64,000 bases of DNA from Rudaea cellulosilytica DSM 22992 (GTDB lineage: Bacteria; Pseudomonadota; Gammaproteobacteria; Xanthomonadales; Rhodanobacteraceae). This document shows positions 1-8,697 of this stretch, in pieces. A program made the translations under genes and the position numbers. The stretch spans positions 1,029,652 to 1,093,651 of the forward strand of contig NZ_KB899241.1 in assembly GCF_000378125.1 (NCBI RefSeq). Direction: 5' to 3'. Under the pieces are notes generated by a model that saw only the letters and a list, made by a program, of their open reading frames with translations, made no database searches and was not told the origin of the DNA. Each line of letters opens with the position of its first letter. Within the stretch, counting starts at the first letter, position 1.

Positions 1-1393
1 CGATCACGCCGCAGAAGGTCGCGGCGAGGCGCAACCAGAGTGGCAAGTCGGCGGTCCACAACGGGCGCAGCAACGGCAGCGCGGCGCCGAGCCCGAGCGC
101 GACGATTGCGAACAGATAGACAGCAAACGGCATGCCGCCGCTGCGCCAGGTGTCGAGCCACGCGCCTAGCGCGCCCACGCCGCAGCGGCGCAACAATGCC
201 GCGCGGCCGGCGCCGACGAGGTGATAGCCGATGTGCGCGGCGGGTTCGGGGTCCGCCGACGGCACATCTGCCACCGCCTCGCGCGCCAGCCCGAGCGCAA
301 CCTGGGCGACCGCCGGCTCGCCGCCGCCGCTGCGCCGGGCGTAGTGTTCGACCGCGTGACGGTAGGCGTCGCGCGTGGCGAAATCCATGCGCGCATAGAG
401 GCCGGCGGGATCCTGACGCAGGATGCGGTCGACGGCACTCGTGCTTTCGACGAACTCGTGCCAGTCGAGCGCATCGAGCAGGCGCAGGCTCGCGATCGAA
501 TTGTCGATCGTGACCCGGTCGAGCGCGCGCTCGTGATGCGAGTTCTGCACGAGCTGCGCGATCGATTGGCCGGCCTCGGCGAGACGCTGCTCGATCCAGC
601 TCAGCGGCAGGTTGAGCGCGGCACCTGCGCCGTGCAAGCTGCGCGACATTTCAGCAACGAAGGCTTGGGTCAGCGGCGGCTCGGTGCGCGCCATGTCGGC
701 GACGACGAGGATGAGGCTTTTCGGATCAGCCTCCGCCGTGTCGAGCATGCGCTGTGCCCATTGCGCGGCAAGACGGCTGTGCGCGAGGCCGCGGCGCACG
801 CGTGCGGCGGCACGGCCGATATTCTCGATCAGCGCCACGCGCAACATGATCGGAATCGCCCACAGTTCGCCGAGGCTGAGCGACGCGCGTTCCTGATACG
901 CGCGCACAAAGCGCGCGAGCGCATCCTGGTCGACGCGGCCGTCGCCGTGCGAGATCGCGTCGAGCGCGAGGTCGTACACGCGCGGCATGCCCGCGCTCGC
1001 GCCGCGCGTGAGCACCGGGAGTTCCGCGTTGTAGCCGCGCGGCAGGTGCGCGCGCGTCTTGCGCACCTGATCGAAGATCACGTACAGATGATCGAGCAGC
1101 CATTCGCCGGCCGGCGTGATGCGATGCTTGTCGGCGATCGCCGCCGCCAGTGCGTGGCAGGTGTCCTCGATCAGTGTTTCGTTGTGACGCAGCCGCTCGA
1201 GCAGCAGCGCATCGCCGCGGCGTGCGCGGCGCCATTCGTGCTCGTCGGCAAGCTCGTGGCCGCGCTCGGCCATTTGTGCGGCGGTCAGCAACTCCGCGCG
1301 CAGCGGTGCTTCGCTGAGCCGCATCCGCGCGCGGCGCTTACCCGACTTGCGCGGCGCGAATGCTGCGCCCAGGGGCAGACCGAGCCAGCGCAT
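1..1393 (-). CDS. Cyclic beta-1,2-glucan synthase (NdvB-like), N-terminal part, runs off the left edge
   Basis: About 464 codons of a much larger gene are visible. The translation matches the N-terminal soluble region of NdvB/ChvB-type cyclic glucan synthases: an RLRHNETLIEDTCHA helix, then ITPAGEWLLDHLYVIFDQVR, LPRGYNAELPVL, MPRVYDLALDA, FVRAYQ and SLGELWAIPIMLRVALIENI, followed by a hydrophobic stretch close to the edge (PFAVYLFAIVALGLGAA). Known family members make membrane-derived periplasmic cyclic glucans using a central glycosyltransferase and C-terminal GH94-type domains, which lie outside the window. The ATG at 1393 has no clear ribosome site; an ATG at 1324 and a TTG at 1444 are alternatives in the same frame, and an in-frame stop lies just upstream. 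Family certainty is good; activity and product cannot be judged from this piece. Confidence 0.82.
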   Translation of the reverse strand, partial: MRWLGLPLGAAFAPRKSGKRRARMRLSEAPLRAELLTAAQMAERGHELADEHEWRRARRGDALLLERLRHNETLIEDTCHALAAAIADKHRITPAGEWLLDHLYVIFDQVRKTRAHLPRGYNAELPVLTRGASAGMPRVYDLALDAISHGDGRVDQDALARFVRAYQERASLSLGELWAIPIMLRVALIENIGRAAARVRRGLAHSRLAAQWAQRMLDTAEADPKSLILVVADMARTEPPLTQAFVAEMSRSLHGAGAALNLPLSWIEQRLAEAGQSIAQLVQNSHHERALDRVTIDNSIASLRLLDALDWHEFVESTSAVDRILRQDPAGLYARMDFATRDAYRHAVEHYARRSGGGEPAVAQVALGLAREAVADVPSADPEPAAHIGYHLVGAGRAALLRRCGVGALGAWLDTWRSGGMPFAVYLFAIVALGLGAALPLLRPLWTADLPLWLRLAATFCGVI

Positions 1394-1835
1394 CGCCGGC
1401 AGGATCAGGCGGCCGAGTTTTCGCTTCGCACGTCTGCCGTCCAAGCGTGGTCCTCGTCATTGCGACTGCCGCGCACGCGCACGACATCGCGCTCATCCCC
1501 CAATGAGTGTGGAAGGGTCAGATCGCCGCGCGCAACAGAGGTACGCGCAGCCCTTGCGGACAGGCGTGTCCGCACAATCTGAATGAGGATTTGGTATAGC
1601 CGACTGCGGGGAAAGAAAACGTGAAGAGCCGCTGTACCCTGTTCAGGAATCACTCACCATCAGGCACGATTCAAGCCGTACGACTTGGCCGCGCTCGTCG
1701 ATGCTGCAAAATGCAGCCTTGTATAACACGACTCGGGCACATGCGCCTGCCGGGGACGATTGGATTACCTTCGCGCTGGGGGGCCACCGGTCCTGGGCCG
1801 CGCCCGCACGCGCACGGCGTCCTCCGCTAGGACTC
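1394..1835. other. Intergenic region holding a decayed methyltransferase-gene tail
   Basis: About 440 bases lie between the glucan synthase start and the M23 peptidase stop, both genes on the minus strand. Apart from the upstream region of the glucan synthase gene, the only recognisable content is the degraded 3' end of an RlmI-type gene at 1700-1763 (listed separately). I see no convincing intact small gene or terminator here. Confidence 0.6.
1700..1763 (-). pseudogene. Remnant of an RlmI-type methyltransferase 3' end
   Basis: Read on the minus strand, this segment translates to QAHVPES-C-Y-T-R, against QAHVPESRYLKAAF at the end of the intact methyltransferase gene (3133-4314). Ungapped DNA alignment to 3140-3203 runs for about 63 bases at roughly 75 percent identity, highest over 1727-1760. 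The flanking codons have changed (Trp to Arg, His to Arg), and no matching stop or upstream domain remains. The intact gene and this fragment bracket the M23 peptidase gene, which suggests a partial duplication or an insertion that left a tail behind. Confidence 0.55.
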
Positions 1836-3071
1836 TCAGCGCCGTGGTGGTCGTGGTGGTCGTGGCGGCTCCGGCGGCAATCTTATCCGCCACGGCAACC
1901 AACCCCAGTCCACGCTGAAGCTGCGCGTGTAGGTTTGTCCCTGAAACAAAGCCGTGACCGTCCAGACGCCGATCGGCGCATCGGCGGGCAGGGTGAATTT
2001 CCAGTCGGCGCCGGTGCCGGAGTAGAACGGTTTCGGGTTGCCCTGGCTGGCGAGGTCGAAGTCCCACTGCGCAAAGACGCTACCGTCCGGACGCATGATG
2101 CTGAATTGTGTTACCTCGCCGTTGCGTTGATCTCGATACGAGACGAAAACCCACAGCGCAGCGCCGGGTTTGAATTCATTTTCGTAGTGCGGCGTTTCCG
2201 CGACCGCGTTGCCACTGGCGTCGACGCCGCAGCCGACGAACTCGGGTTCGGCCGAATGCATGCTCAGCGTGTCGATATGCGGATCTTCGTAGGGTTGGAA
2301 CACGATCCAGCGATCCGGCGCCGCGTTGCACTGACCGTTGCGCGGATCGACCACCGCACCGGCAGCATCGCGCAACTCGAAATGCAGGTGCGGTCCGGTG
2401 GAACTGCCAGAACTGCCGACGAGGCCGAGATAATCGCCGGCGGCAACGCGCGCGCCAATCGGCGCAGAAGTGACCGAACCCTTGCGCATATGGAAATAGA
2501 ACGCGTAGAGGCCATCGTCCTGCATCACGTAGACGTCATTCGGATTAGTCGTTCCGTCGAGCGCGCAGTCGCGGTCGAAATTGCCGTCATCTTTGGCGAT
2601 GATCACGCCCGGCGCAGCGGCAACGATTTGCACCTGCCCCGCGTCCATCATCGACCATGGAAACGGCCACAAGTAGTAGTCGGTGCCGGCATGATTGTAT
2701 CCATTCGCCAGATTGTAGGTGCGCGAACCGCAAGCGTAGTCCTGCACGGGATTCGGATAAGGCAGGCCGTGATCCACGAAGTTGCTCACGCCGTGATAGC
2801 CGAACTGATCGAATCGGCCGACCGTCTGCAACGGCCAAGCCAGATCCATGACGGAGGTCTGGGTGCTGTCTTGTGGCAATCGCCCCTGCCGGCGCAATTC
2901 GCTCAGACCTTGCTCGATATTCGCGGCAATGCGCGCTTGCTGCCGTGGCGAGGACAGGTCGAAAAATTCATCGTCGGAAACGACGCGCACGTGCTCGGGC
3001 GCTTGGGCGTGCGCAAATGCGCAGTCCAGCAGCATGGGGATAAAAAGGGCAGCCAAGACCGGGAGCTTCAT
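1836..3071 (-). CDS. Secreted M23-family metallopeptidase (peptidoglycan endopeptidase-like)
   Basis: A 411-residue exported protein. The ATG at 3071 gives a clean signal peptide (MKLPVLAALFIPMLLDCAFAHA); an upstream in-frame start would only add residues before it. The zinc-site motifs of M23/LytM peptidases are present: HAGTD (His127, Asp131), FYFH (His194) and GPHLHFEL (His228, His230), so the domain looks catalytically complete. Residues about 255-385 form an extra beta-rich C-terminal domain, and the protein ends in a PPRPPRPPRR tail encoded by short CGG/CCA-type repeats. M23 enzymes usually cut peptide cross-bridges in peptidoglycan or other glycine-containing targets; the specific substrate cannot be told. 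The gene is flanked by the intact and decayed copies of a methyltransferase tail, so it may be an insertion. Confidence 0.85.
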   Translation of the reverse strand: MKLPVLAALFIPMLLDCAFAHAQAPEHVRVVSDDEFFDLSSPRQQARIAANIEQGLSELRRQGRLPQDSTQTSVMDLAWPLQTVGRFDQFGYHGVSNFVDHGLPYPNPVQDYACGSRTYNLANGYNHAGTDYYLWPFPWSMMDAGQVQIVAAAPGVIIAKDDGNFDRDCALDGTTNPNDVYVMQDDGLYAFYFHMRKGSVTSAPIGARVAAGDYLGLVGSSGSSTGPHLHFELRDAAGAVVDPRNGQCNAAPDRWIVFQPYEDPHIDTLSMHSAEPEFVGCGVDASGNAVAETPHYENEFKPGAALWVFVSYRDQRNGEVTQFSIMRPDGSVFAQWDFDLASQGNPKPFYSGTGADWKFTLPADAPIGVWTVTALFQGQTYTRSFSVDWGWLPWRIRLPPEPPRPPRPPRR

Positions 3072-3132
3072 CCTCGTGTCCTCAAGCGCCACTGCAGGCC
3101 GGGACGCTCCGGCGGATAGCTACAACCGAAGC

Positions 3133-4314
3133 TTACTCGACCCGGCAGAACGCCGCCTTGAGATAGCGCGACTCCGGCACGTGCGCCTGCCAGGGATGAT
3201 CGGGGCCGGCGCCAGAAACTTTGATCACCTGCACGGTGCGATTGGCGTAAAACGCGGCGCGGCGCAGCATGTCGAGGAATTGTTCCTCGCTGACCAGCCC
3301 GGTGCAGGAACAGGTGAGGAAGATACCCCCGGGCTTGACCGCGCCGAGCGCGAGTTTGTTCATGTCGAGGTATTTCTTCAGCGCTGGGATCACCTGTTCG
3401 CGATCGCGCGTCATCTTCGCCGGATCGAGGATGACGACGTCGAATTTCTTCGCCGGATTGCCGGCGACATCGCGCAGCCAGGCGAAGATGTCCGCCTGGA
3501 TGAATTTCACCTTGGCCTTGTTCAGTCGCGCATTCTGCTCGGCGATGCCGAGAATCTCCTCGTCGAGATCGATGCCGACGACTTCCTCGGCGCCACCGCG
3601 CGCCTTGGCGTAAATGCCGAAGCCGCCCGAGTTGCAGCACAGATCGAGTACGCGCTTGCCCGCGCAGAATTCCGACAGATACAGACGATTGTCGCGCTGG
3701 TCGGCGAAGAAGCCGGTCTTGTGCTTGCTGCCCGGCGCGGCATGGAACTGCACGCCGTGCTCGTGGATCACGGTCGGCTTCGGCGTCGGCGGCGCCGAGC
3801 AATCGAAGCTTTCCTGCTTCTGCACGTGTTCCTCGGCGAAGGCGTAGATTTCCGCCTCGGGAAAATGCTGCAGCAGTACGCGCTTGATCAGGTCGCGCTG
3901 CTTGAACATGCCGGCGGAGAAATATTCGACGACGAGCGTGTTGGCGAAACGATCGACGACGAGACCGGAGAGTCCGTCGCCTTCGGAATGGATCACGCGG
4001 TACGCGTCGGTCACCGCGTCGAGTTTGAGCACTTCGCGACGCAGCGCGATCGCATCGGAGATCTTGCGCGCGAAAAAGTTCTCGTCGACGGCCTCGTCCG
4101 GATCGGCCGTGAGCACGCGCAGGGCGATGCGCGAGTGGCCGTTGTAGAAGCCGCGGCCGGCGAACATGCCGTCGCGGTCGACGATGTCGACCACGCTGCC
4201 GGGCCGGGGCTTGGGATCGGGTTTCTCGACCATCTTCTGGAAAATCCAGGGATGGTTGGAGCGGCGCTCAATCTTGAGATGGACGACGGGATTGGCGTTG
4301 TGCGGGGAATTCAT
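3133..4314 (-). CDS. Class I SAM-dependent 23S rRNA methyltransferase, RlmI-like
   Basis: A 393-residue protein with the RlmI/RlmK layout: an N-terminal PUA-like RNA-binding part (residues about 8-75), a linker domain, then a Rossmann methyltransferase. Seen motifs are FFADQR (202-207, the family FxLDQR), VLDLCCNSGGFG (motif I, about 222-233), a DPAK motif at 298-300 region and TCSC near residue 336. RlmI makes m5C1962 in 23S rRNA, and this is the likely reaction, although the DPPK of the best-known member is DPAK here. The start is the ATG at 4314 (MNSPHN); an ATG at 4332 is in frame but less likely. The gene stands alone, with a GNAT gene 38 bases upstream on the same strand. Confidence 0.85.
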   Translation of the reverse strand: MNSPHNANPVVHLKIERRSNHPWIFQKMVEKPDPKPRPGSVVDIVDRDGMFAGRGFYNGHSRIALRVLTADPDEAVDENFFARKISDAIALRREVLKLDAVTDAYRVIHSEGDGLSGLVVDRFANTLVVEYFSAGMFKQRDLIKRVLLQHFPEAEIYAFAEEHVQKQESFDCSAPPTPKPTVIHEHGVQFHAAPGSKHKTGFFADQRDNRLYLSEFCAGKRVLDLCCNSGGFGIYAKARGGAEEVVGIDLDEEILGIAEQNARLNKAKVKFIQADIFAWLRDVAGNPAKKFDVVILDPAKMTRDREQVIPALKKYLDMNKLALGAVKPGGIFLTCSCTGLVSEEQFLDMLRRAAFYANRTVQVIKVSGAGPDHPWQAHVPESRYLKAAFCRVE

Positions 4315-4352
4315 CGCGACATGATAAAGCATGCGCGGCGGCCGACGCTGCG

Positions 4353-4859
4353 TCAGTCCAATCTGCGGCGATAGCGCAGCTCGTCGACCTCGACGCCCCA
4401 GACGACATCCTTGCGCGTGATTCCGTTCGCCACCCATCCGTCGGCACGGTAGAAGCGCTCGCCGCGAGCATTGCCGGTGAGCAGCCAGAGCACGGCTTCG
4501 CGGAAACCCTGGTCGCGCAAGCGTGCACGTGCTGCGCGCACCAGCACGGTGCCGATGCCGCGACCCCAGTAGTCCGGATCGACGTAGAGCGCGCAGAGTT
4601 CGCCGCATTCCGGCATATCGGTGTCGCCGGCCGGCATTGTGGTCGTGAATGCGCAGACCGCACCGCCGTCCAGCGCAACCAACGTCGCCGGTCGGCGCGG
4701 ATCGGGGTTCGCGAAGTCGTAACGCCGCGCCCGATCTTCGGCGCGCAGACCGTCGAGATAATCCTGCGCCAGCAACCCGCGATAGCCGGCCTGCCACGCG
4801 CGCACGTGCACGCGCGCCACCTCCATCGCGTCGTCGGGTTCGGCCGGTCGCAGCAGCAT
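4353..4859 (-). CDS. GNAT family N-acetyltransferase
   Basis: A 168-residue single-domain acetyltransferase. It starts with MLLRPAEPDDAMEVARVHVRAW, typical of the GNAT alpha1-alpha2 region, and carries the acetyl-CoA pyrophosphate loop GRGIGT (Arg100 to Thr104) after the beta4 strand LCALYVDP. The C-terminal FYRADGW motif is also typical. The acceptor substrate is unknown. It is transcribed in the same direction as the RlmI-like gene downstream and divergently from the rhomboid gene, with start codons about 60 bases apart, so a shared control region is possible. Confidence 0.85.
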   Translation of the reverse strand: MLLRPAEPDDAMEVARVHVRAWQAGYRGLLAQDYLDGLRAEDRARRYDFANPDPRRPATLVALDGGAVCAFTTTMPAGDTDMPECGELCALYVDPDYWGRGIGTVLVRAARARLRDQGFREAVLWLLTGNARGERFYRADGWVANGITRKDVVWGVEVDELRYRRRLD

Positions 4860-4921
4860 GTAATGAGTCTGCCACGGAGGACGCGTCTTGTGCGCGCCGC
4901 CGGCGTCCCCATGATGGAGGC

Positions 4922-5740
4922 ATGGACCTCGCCCCGATTACCGCCGAAGCCAGCGCCGCCATCGTGCGCAGCGATCGCGAACGCGTGCGCTACGCCGTGC
5001 TCGGCGCGCTCGCGCTCGTCGCCGGCATTTGGATCGTCTGGCTGGCCGCGTTCGCGCTCGGCTGGGACATGAACGCACTCGGCATCCGGCCGCGCGATCC
5101 GCGCGGCCTTGTCGGCATCCTTACCGCACCGTTCGTGCACGCCTCGTTCGAGCACCTGATGTCGAACACGTTACCGCTGGGCCTGCTTTCCGCATTCACG
5201 CTCTATGCCTACCCGCGCGCCGCGCGCTATGCGCTGCCGTTGATCTGGATCGTCTCCGGCATCGGCGTGTGGCTGTGGGCGCGCCCTTCGCTGCATGTCG
5301 GCATCAGCGGCATTACTCACGGACTGATGTTCTTCCTGTTCGTCATCGGCCTGCTGCGCCGCGACCGCCTCGGCGTTTCGATCGCGCTCGCCGTGTTTTT
5401 CCTCTATGGCGGCATGACGATGACCGTATTGCCGCGCGAGGAAAACGTCTCGTTCGAATACCACGCCGCCGGCGCGATCGCGGGACTGATCGCCGCACTC
5501 GCCTTCTCCGCACTCGACCCCGCCGCGCCACGCAAGCGCTACAGCTGGGAGGACGAGGAGAATGAAGAAACGCAAGCCGCCGAGTTCGGTTACCGCAACG
5601 AAATCGAGCGCAACGGACTCGAGCCGGACCGTCCGCGCAACGTGCCCATACTTTGGGACGGTTCGCGGCCGCGCCAGGCCGGCGGCGACAACGTCATCGA
5701 GTTTCCGCCGCCGCGGCGCGAGGGCCCGACGCTGCATTGA
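4922..5740 (+). CDS. Rhomboid family intramembrane serine protease
   Basis: A 272-residue membrane protein. The ATG at 4922 is set by a GGAGG at 4916-4920. Six hydrophobic segments fill residues about 25-200. The rhomboid catalytic dyad is intact: GISG with Ser129 in one membrane segment and His181 in FEYHAAGAIAG, with the supporting HASFEHLMSN motif (His73, His78, Asn82). Rhomboids cut transmembrane substrates within the membrane. The last 70 residues form a charged, probably disordered cytosolic tail ending PPPRREGPTLH. The 3' end overlaps the convergent MarR-GNAT gene by 47 bases, so the tail is encoded in DNA read on both strands. Confidence 0.9.
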   Translation: MDLAPITAEASAAIVRSDRERVRYAVLGALALVAGIWIVWLAAFALGWDMNALGIRPRDPRGLVGILTAPFVHASFEHLMSNTLPLGLLSAFTLYAYPRAARYALPLIWIVSGIGVWLWARPSLHVGISGITHGLMFFLFVIGLLRRDRLGVSIALAVFFLYGGMTMTVLPREENVSFEYHAAGAIAGLIAALAFSALDPAAPRKRYSWEDEENEETQAAEFGYRNEIERNGLEPDRPRNVPILWDGSRPRQAGGDNVIEFPPPRREGPTLH

Positions 5741-6653
5741 GCAGGTCCAGCTCCCAGGTTTGGCCGAGCAGATCCTTGCCGAAGGATCGGTGCCGGGTTT
5801 CCTGTGCGAGGCGGAAACCGGACGTCTCGTAGATCCGCCGCGCCGCGGTCAGCACATCGTTGGTCCACAACGTGAGGCGGTGGTAGCCCAGCTCGCGCGC
5901 ACGCGCAATGCAGGTATCGACCAGCCGGCGACCGAGGCCCGATCCGCGCGCGGCCGGTTCGACGTAAAGCAGGCGCAGCTTGGCCACGCCGGAGGCATCG
6001 CCCTTCATCAGGAAAATCGAACCGAGGATTTGACCCGCGCGTTCCGCGATCCAGCCGTCCTCTTTCGCCGGATCGAACGCCGCGGCGAACTCGCCGAGGA
6101 TCTTCGCGATGAGCGCTTCGTAGGTCCAATCCCATGCGTACTCCTGCGTGTACAGCACGGCCTGACGGTGGATCACCCAGCCGAGGTCGCCGGGAACCGG
6201 CGCGCGCAGCACGACCGTGGACGGTTTGGCGACGTTCGCCGCGAATGCCGCCTGGATGTCGCGCAACGAAGAAACCAGCTTCTTCCGCTTCGCGCCGCCG
6301 AGCGGCTGCAGGACGGACTCCATGCGCAGCCGCGTGCCGTGTTCGAGTTCGGTGAAGGCGACGCGACCGGCCGGGGTCAGCGACAACAGCCTTTTCTTCG
6401 CGTGCCCGGGATCGACCTCGGCCTTGAGCAACTTGCGCCGCTTCAGCGTCTGCAACGCCCGGCTCAGTTGCGCCTTGTCGACGTCGAGTGTGCGGGCGAG
6501 ATCGGCGGCAGTCTGTTTTCCGCCGGTGGCGAGTTCGTATGTCGCGCGACCTTCGAGCAGGGTGAAATCGCTGTCGGGCAAATGCTCGTCGAGCAAGCCG
6601 ACGAGACGCGTGTAAAAACGGTTGAACTGGCGGATTTCCCGCACGGTGTCCAT
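5694..6653 (-). CDS. Bifunctional MarR-type regulator / GNAT acetyltransferase
   Basis: A 319-residue fusion. Residues 1-145 form a MarR-type winged helix: the recognition region is AADLARTLDVDKAQLSRALQTLKRRKLL, then a wing DPGHAKKRLLSLTPAGR. Residues about 148-305 form a GNAT domain with LLYVEPAARGSGLGRRLV (acetyl-CoA loop at 236-241) and AARRIYETSGF. Such fusions occur in many bacteria; the idea that acetylation and DNA binding are linked is inference. A perfect 7-bp palindrome sits just upstream of the start and is probably the autoregulatory operator. Its end overlaps the rhomboid gene tail-to-tail. Confidence 0.9.
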   Translation of the reverse strand: MDTVREIRQFNRFYTRLVGLLDEHLPDSDFTLLEGRATYELATGGKQTAADLARTLDVDKAQLSRALQTLKRRKLLKAEVDPGHAKKRLLSLTPAGRVAFTELEHGTRLRMESVLQPLGGAKRKKLVSSLRDIQAAFAANVAKPSTVVLRAPVPGDLGWVIHRQAVLYTQEYAWDWTYEALIAKILGEFAAAFDPAKEDGWIAERAGQILGSIFLMKGDASGVAKLRLLYVEPAARGSGLGRRLVDTCIARARELGYHRLTLWTNDVLTAARRIYETSGFRLAQETRHRSFGKDLLGQTWELDLLNAASGPRAAAAETR

Positions 6654-6665
6654 GCCGGATTCTCG

Positions 6666-6684
6666 GTGTTGATTTTGTCAACAC
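6666..6684. promoter_or_regulatory. Palindromic operator candidate for the MarR-GNAT gene
   Basis: GTGTTGA-TTTTG-TCAACAC is a perfect inverted repeat of 7 bp with a 5-bp spacer, centred about 22 bases upstream of the MarR-GNAT ATG at 6653. Size, symmetry and location fit a MarR-dimer operator that represses its own gene. A TATAGT hexamer on the minus strand overlaps its upstream edge. Confidence 0.6.
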
Positions 6685-6807
6685 TATAGTTGGAAATATC
6701 GAGCCCCGCAATCGCAACGCCAGAGACTCGCCTGAACGCGTTCCAGCGGCGCACGAAAACGCGGCCGCCCGCCACCTCCGCGAACGAATCGATCGCAGCC
6801 GCGGCCG

Positions 6808-8697
6808 TCACGAGCCTATCCTTGAAACGGCCGAGTCGACCGCTTCCGCCAATCCCGACCAGCGCTGCGTGCTGCGCGCGATCGCTTGCGTGAGCACTTC
6901 TCCACTTGTCCACAATTCCACTTTTTTGCGCGCGCGCGTTACTGCGGTGTAGACGAGTTCGCGTGTCAGCACGCGCGCGTCGCGCTCGGGCAGCATGACG
7001 GTCACCTCGTCGAACTCGGAACCCTGTGCCTTGTGCACGGTCAGCGCGTAGGCCGCGTCGACCGCGCCGAGCACGAGCGGGGGCAGCGCGCGCAGGCTGC
7101 CGTCGGCATTGCGGAACCAGACTTCGAGTGCACCACCGGCGCCGCTGCACACGGCAACACCGATATCGCCGTTGAACAGGCCCAGCCGATAATCGTTGCC
7201 GCCGACGATGACGAGGCGGCCCGCGTACCAGCCGTTCGCATCGATGCGATCGCTGCGCCGGCGCAGCTCGTATTCGATTGCCGCGTTGATCGCGACCGCG
7301 CCGAACGCGGTTTCGCGCAACGCGCACAGTGCGCGGAAACGGTCGGCGATGGCGAAGGCGGCGTTGGCATCTGGCGCCTGTGCGAGACCGGCGTAGCGCG
7401 GCACCAGCTCGCGCACGATACGCTGCAGCAACACGGATGCGCCGACATCGATCCGGCGTGCTTCGTCGCCGCCCGCGTCGAGAATATGCAGCGCCATGTC
7501 GGCGCGGCCCACGCGCAACGCGGATGCGAGGCGCCCGATCGCGCTGTGCGCGCCAAAACGGTGATTGCCGCGCAGCTCGACAAAGGTTGCGGACAACGCG
7601 GACGCATTCGCAACCATCGTCGGTGGAAACGCGAAGGCGGCCTGTTCGTCAGGTACTTTCCTGCGCGAGAAAGCAGCTGCCGCCAACGAAGTGGATGGCG
7701 CTGGCGGCGTGGATGCGCTCGCCGCCTGGCACAACGCGCCGAACACGCGGCCGGTTTCGACCGCGGCGAGTTGATCGCGATCGCCAAGCAGGATCAGGCG
7801 CGCGTCGGCTGCGAGCGCGTCGGCGAGACGCGCAGCCAGCGCGAGATCGAGCATCGAGGCTTCATCGACCACAACGACGTCGTACGGCAATGGCCGCGCG
7901 TGATAGCGCGCGCCGGTGCGTCCGCGGGTCACGCCGAGCAGACGATGCAAGGTTTTCGCATCCACCGGCAGCGCGGCGCGCACGGCGTCGTCTGCCGGCA
8001 GACCGGGCGCGCGCAGCGATTCTGCCAGACGCGCCGCGGCCTTGCCGGTCGGTGCGGCGAGTGCAATGCGCGGCGCGCGTTCACCTGCGGCGAGCGCCTG
8101 TTCGATCAGGATCGCGAGCAGGCGCAGCACAGTCGAGGTCTTGCCGGCTCCCGGACCACCCGAGATGATCACAAAGCGCGAACGCAACGCGAGCCGCACC
8201 GCCGCGACCTGATCGGTATCACGCTGCGCGGTGAAGTAGCGATCGAGCGCGGCTTCGACGCTCGCGGCATCGATTGCCGGCGGCGTGGATTGCGCACGTG
8301 CGCCGATCGCCGCGGCGACCGTCCGCTCGTAGCAATAATAGCGGCGCAGGTACAAACGATCCTCTGCATCAAGAACCAACGCGGTGTGCGCCGCGCCGTC
8401 GCCTGAAACCAGGTCGCAATCGAGCAGTGCACGGCGCAGTTCGTCGATCGCCGGCAAGCCGCGAACGAGAGGCGACGCGGCACCCGCATCGTCACCCGCG
8501 CGCGCGATGGCGAAGGCCCGCAGTTCGGACAGCGGCACGCAGCTGTGACCTTCGGCGAGCGCGGCGCTCGCCAACGCGGCGGCGAGGCCGATCATTTCGC
8601 CGTTGGTTGTTGCTTTCGTCGCAAGCAAGCGGCCGAGTGCCGCGTCCACCGACTGCACGATGCCCTGGGCTTCGAGGCGAGCGAGCAGATCGCTCAT
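6808..8697 (-). CDS. recD: Exodeoxyribonuclease V alpha subunit RecD
   Basis: A 629-residue helicase subunit of RecBCD. Walker A is GGPGAGKT (180-187); VVVDEASML is the Walker B region; GDRDQLAAVETG is helicase motif III-like; the C-terminal TVHKAQGSEF and YTAVTRARKKVEL are motifs V and VI. RecD is the fast 5'-3' helicase of the complex that processes double-strand breaks. Its ATG at 8697 overlaps the recB stop by 4 bp (ATGA), so translation is probably coupled. It is the last gene of the recC-recB-recD order of transcription. About 150 bases separate its stop from the MarR-GNAT control region; no terminator is evident there. Confidence 0.95.
   Translation of the reverse strand: MSDLLARLEAQGIVQSVDAALGRLLATKATTNGEMIGLAAALASAALAEGHSCVPLSELRAFAIARAGDDAGAASPLVRGLPAIDELRRALLDCDLVSGDGAAHTALVLDAEDRLYLRRYYCYERTVAAAIGARAQSTPPAIDAASVEAALDRYFTAQRDTDQVAAVRLALRSRFVIISGGPGAGKTSTVLRLLAILIEQALAAGERAPRIALAAPTGKAAARLAESLRAPGLPADDAVRAALPVDAKTLHRLLGVTRGRTGARYHARPLPYDVVVVDEASMLDLALAARLADALAADARLILLGDRDQLAAVETGRVFGALCQAASASTPPAPSTSLAAAAFSRRKVPDEQAAFAFPPTMVANASALSATFVELRGNHRFGAHSAIGRLASALRVGRADMALHILDAGGDEARRIDVGASVLLQRIVRELVPRYAGLAQAPDANAAFAIADRFRALCALRETAFGAVAINAAIEYELRRRSDRIDANGWYAGRLVIVGGNDYRLGLFNGDIGVAVCSGAGGALEVWFRNADGSLRALPPLVLGAVDAAYALTVHKAQGSEFDEVTVMLPERDARVLTRELVYTAVTRARKKVELWTSGEVLTQAIARSTQRWSGLAEAVDSAVSRIGS

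Noticed and set aside
221-1582. Long plus-strand open frame opposite the glucan synthase gene
   Set aside because: It is arginine- and alanine-rich with no recognisable family, and the minus strand reads a clear NdvB N terminus over the same bases. It is a GC-bias shadow.
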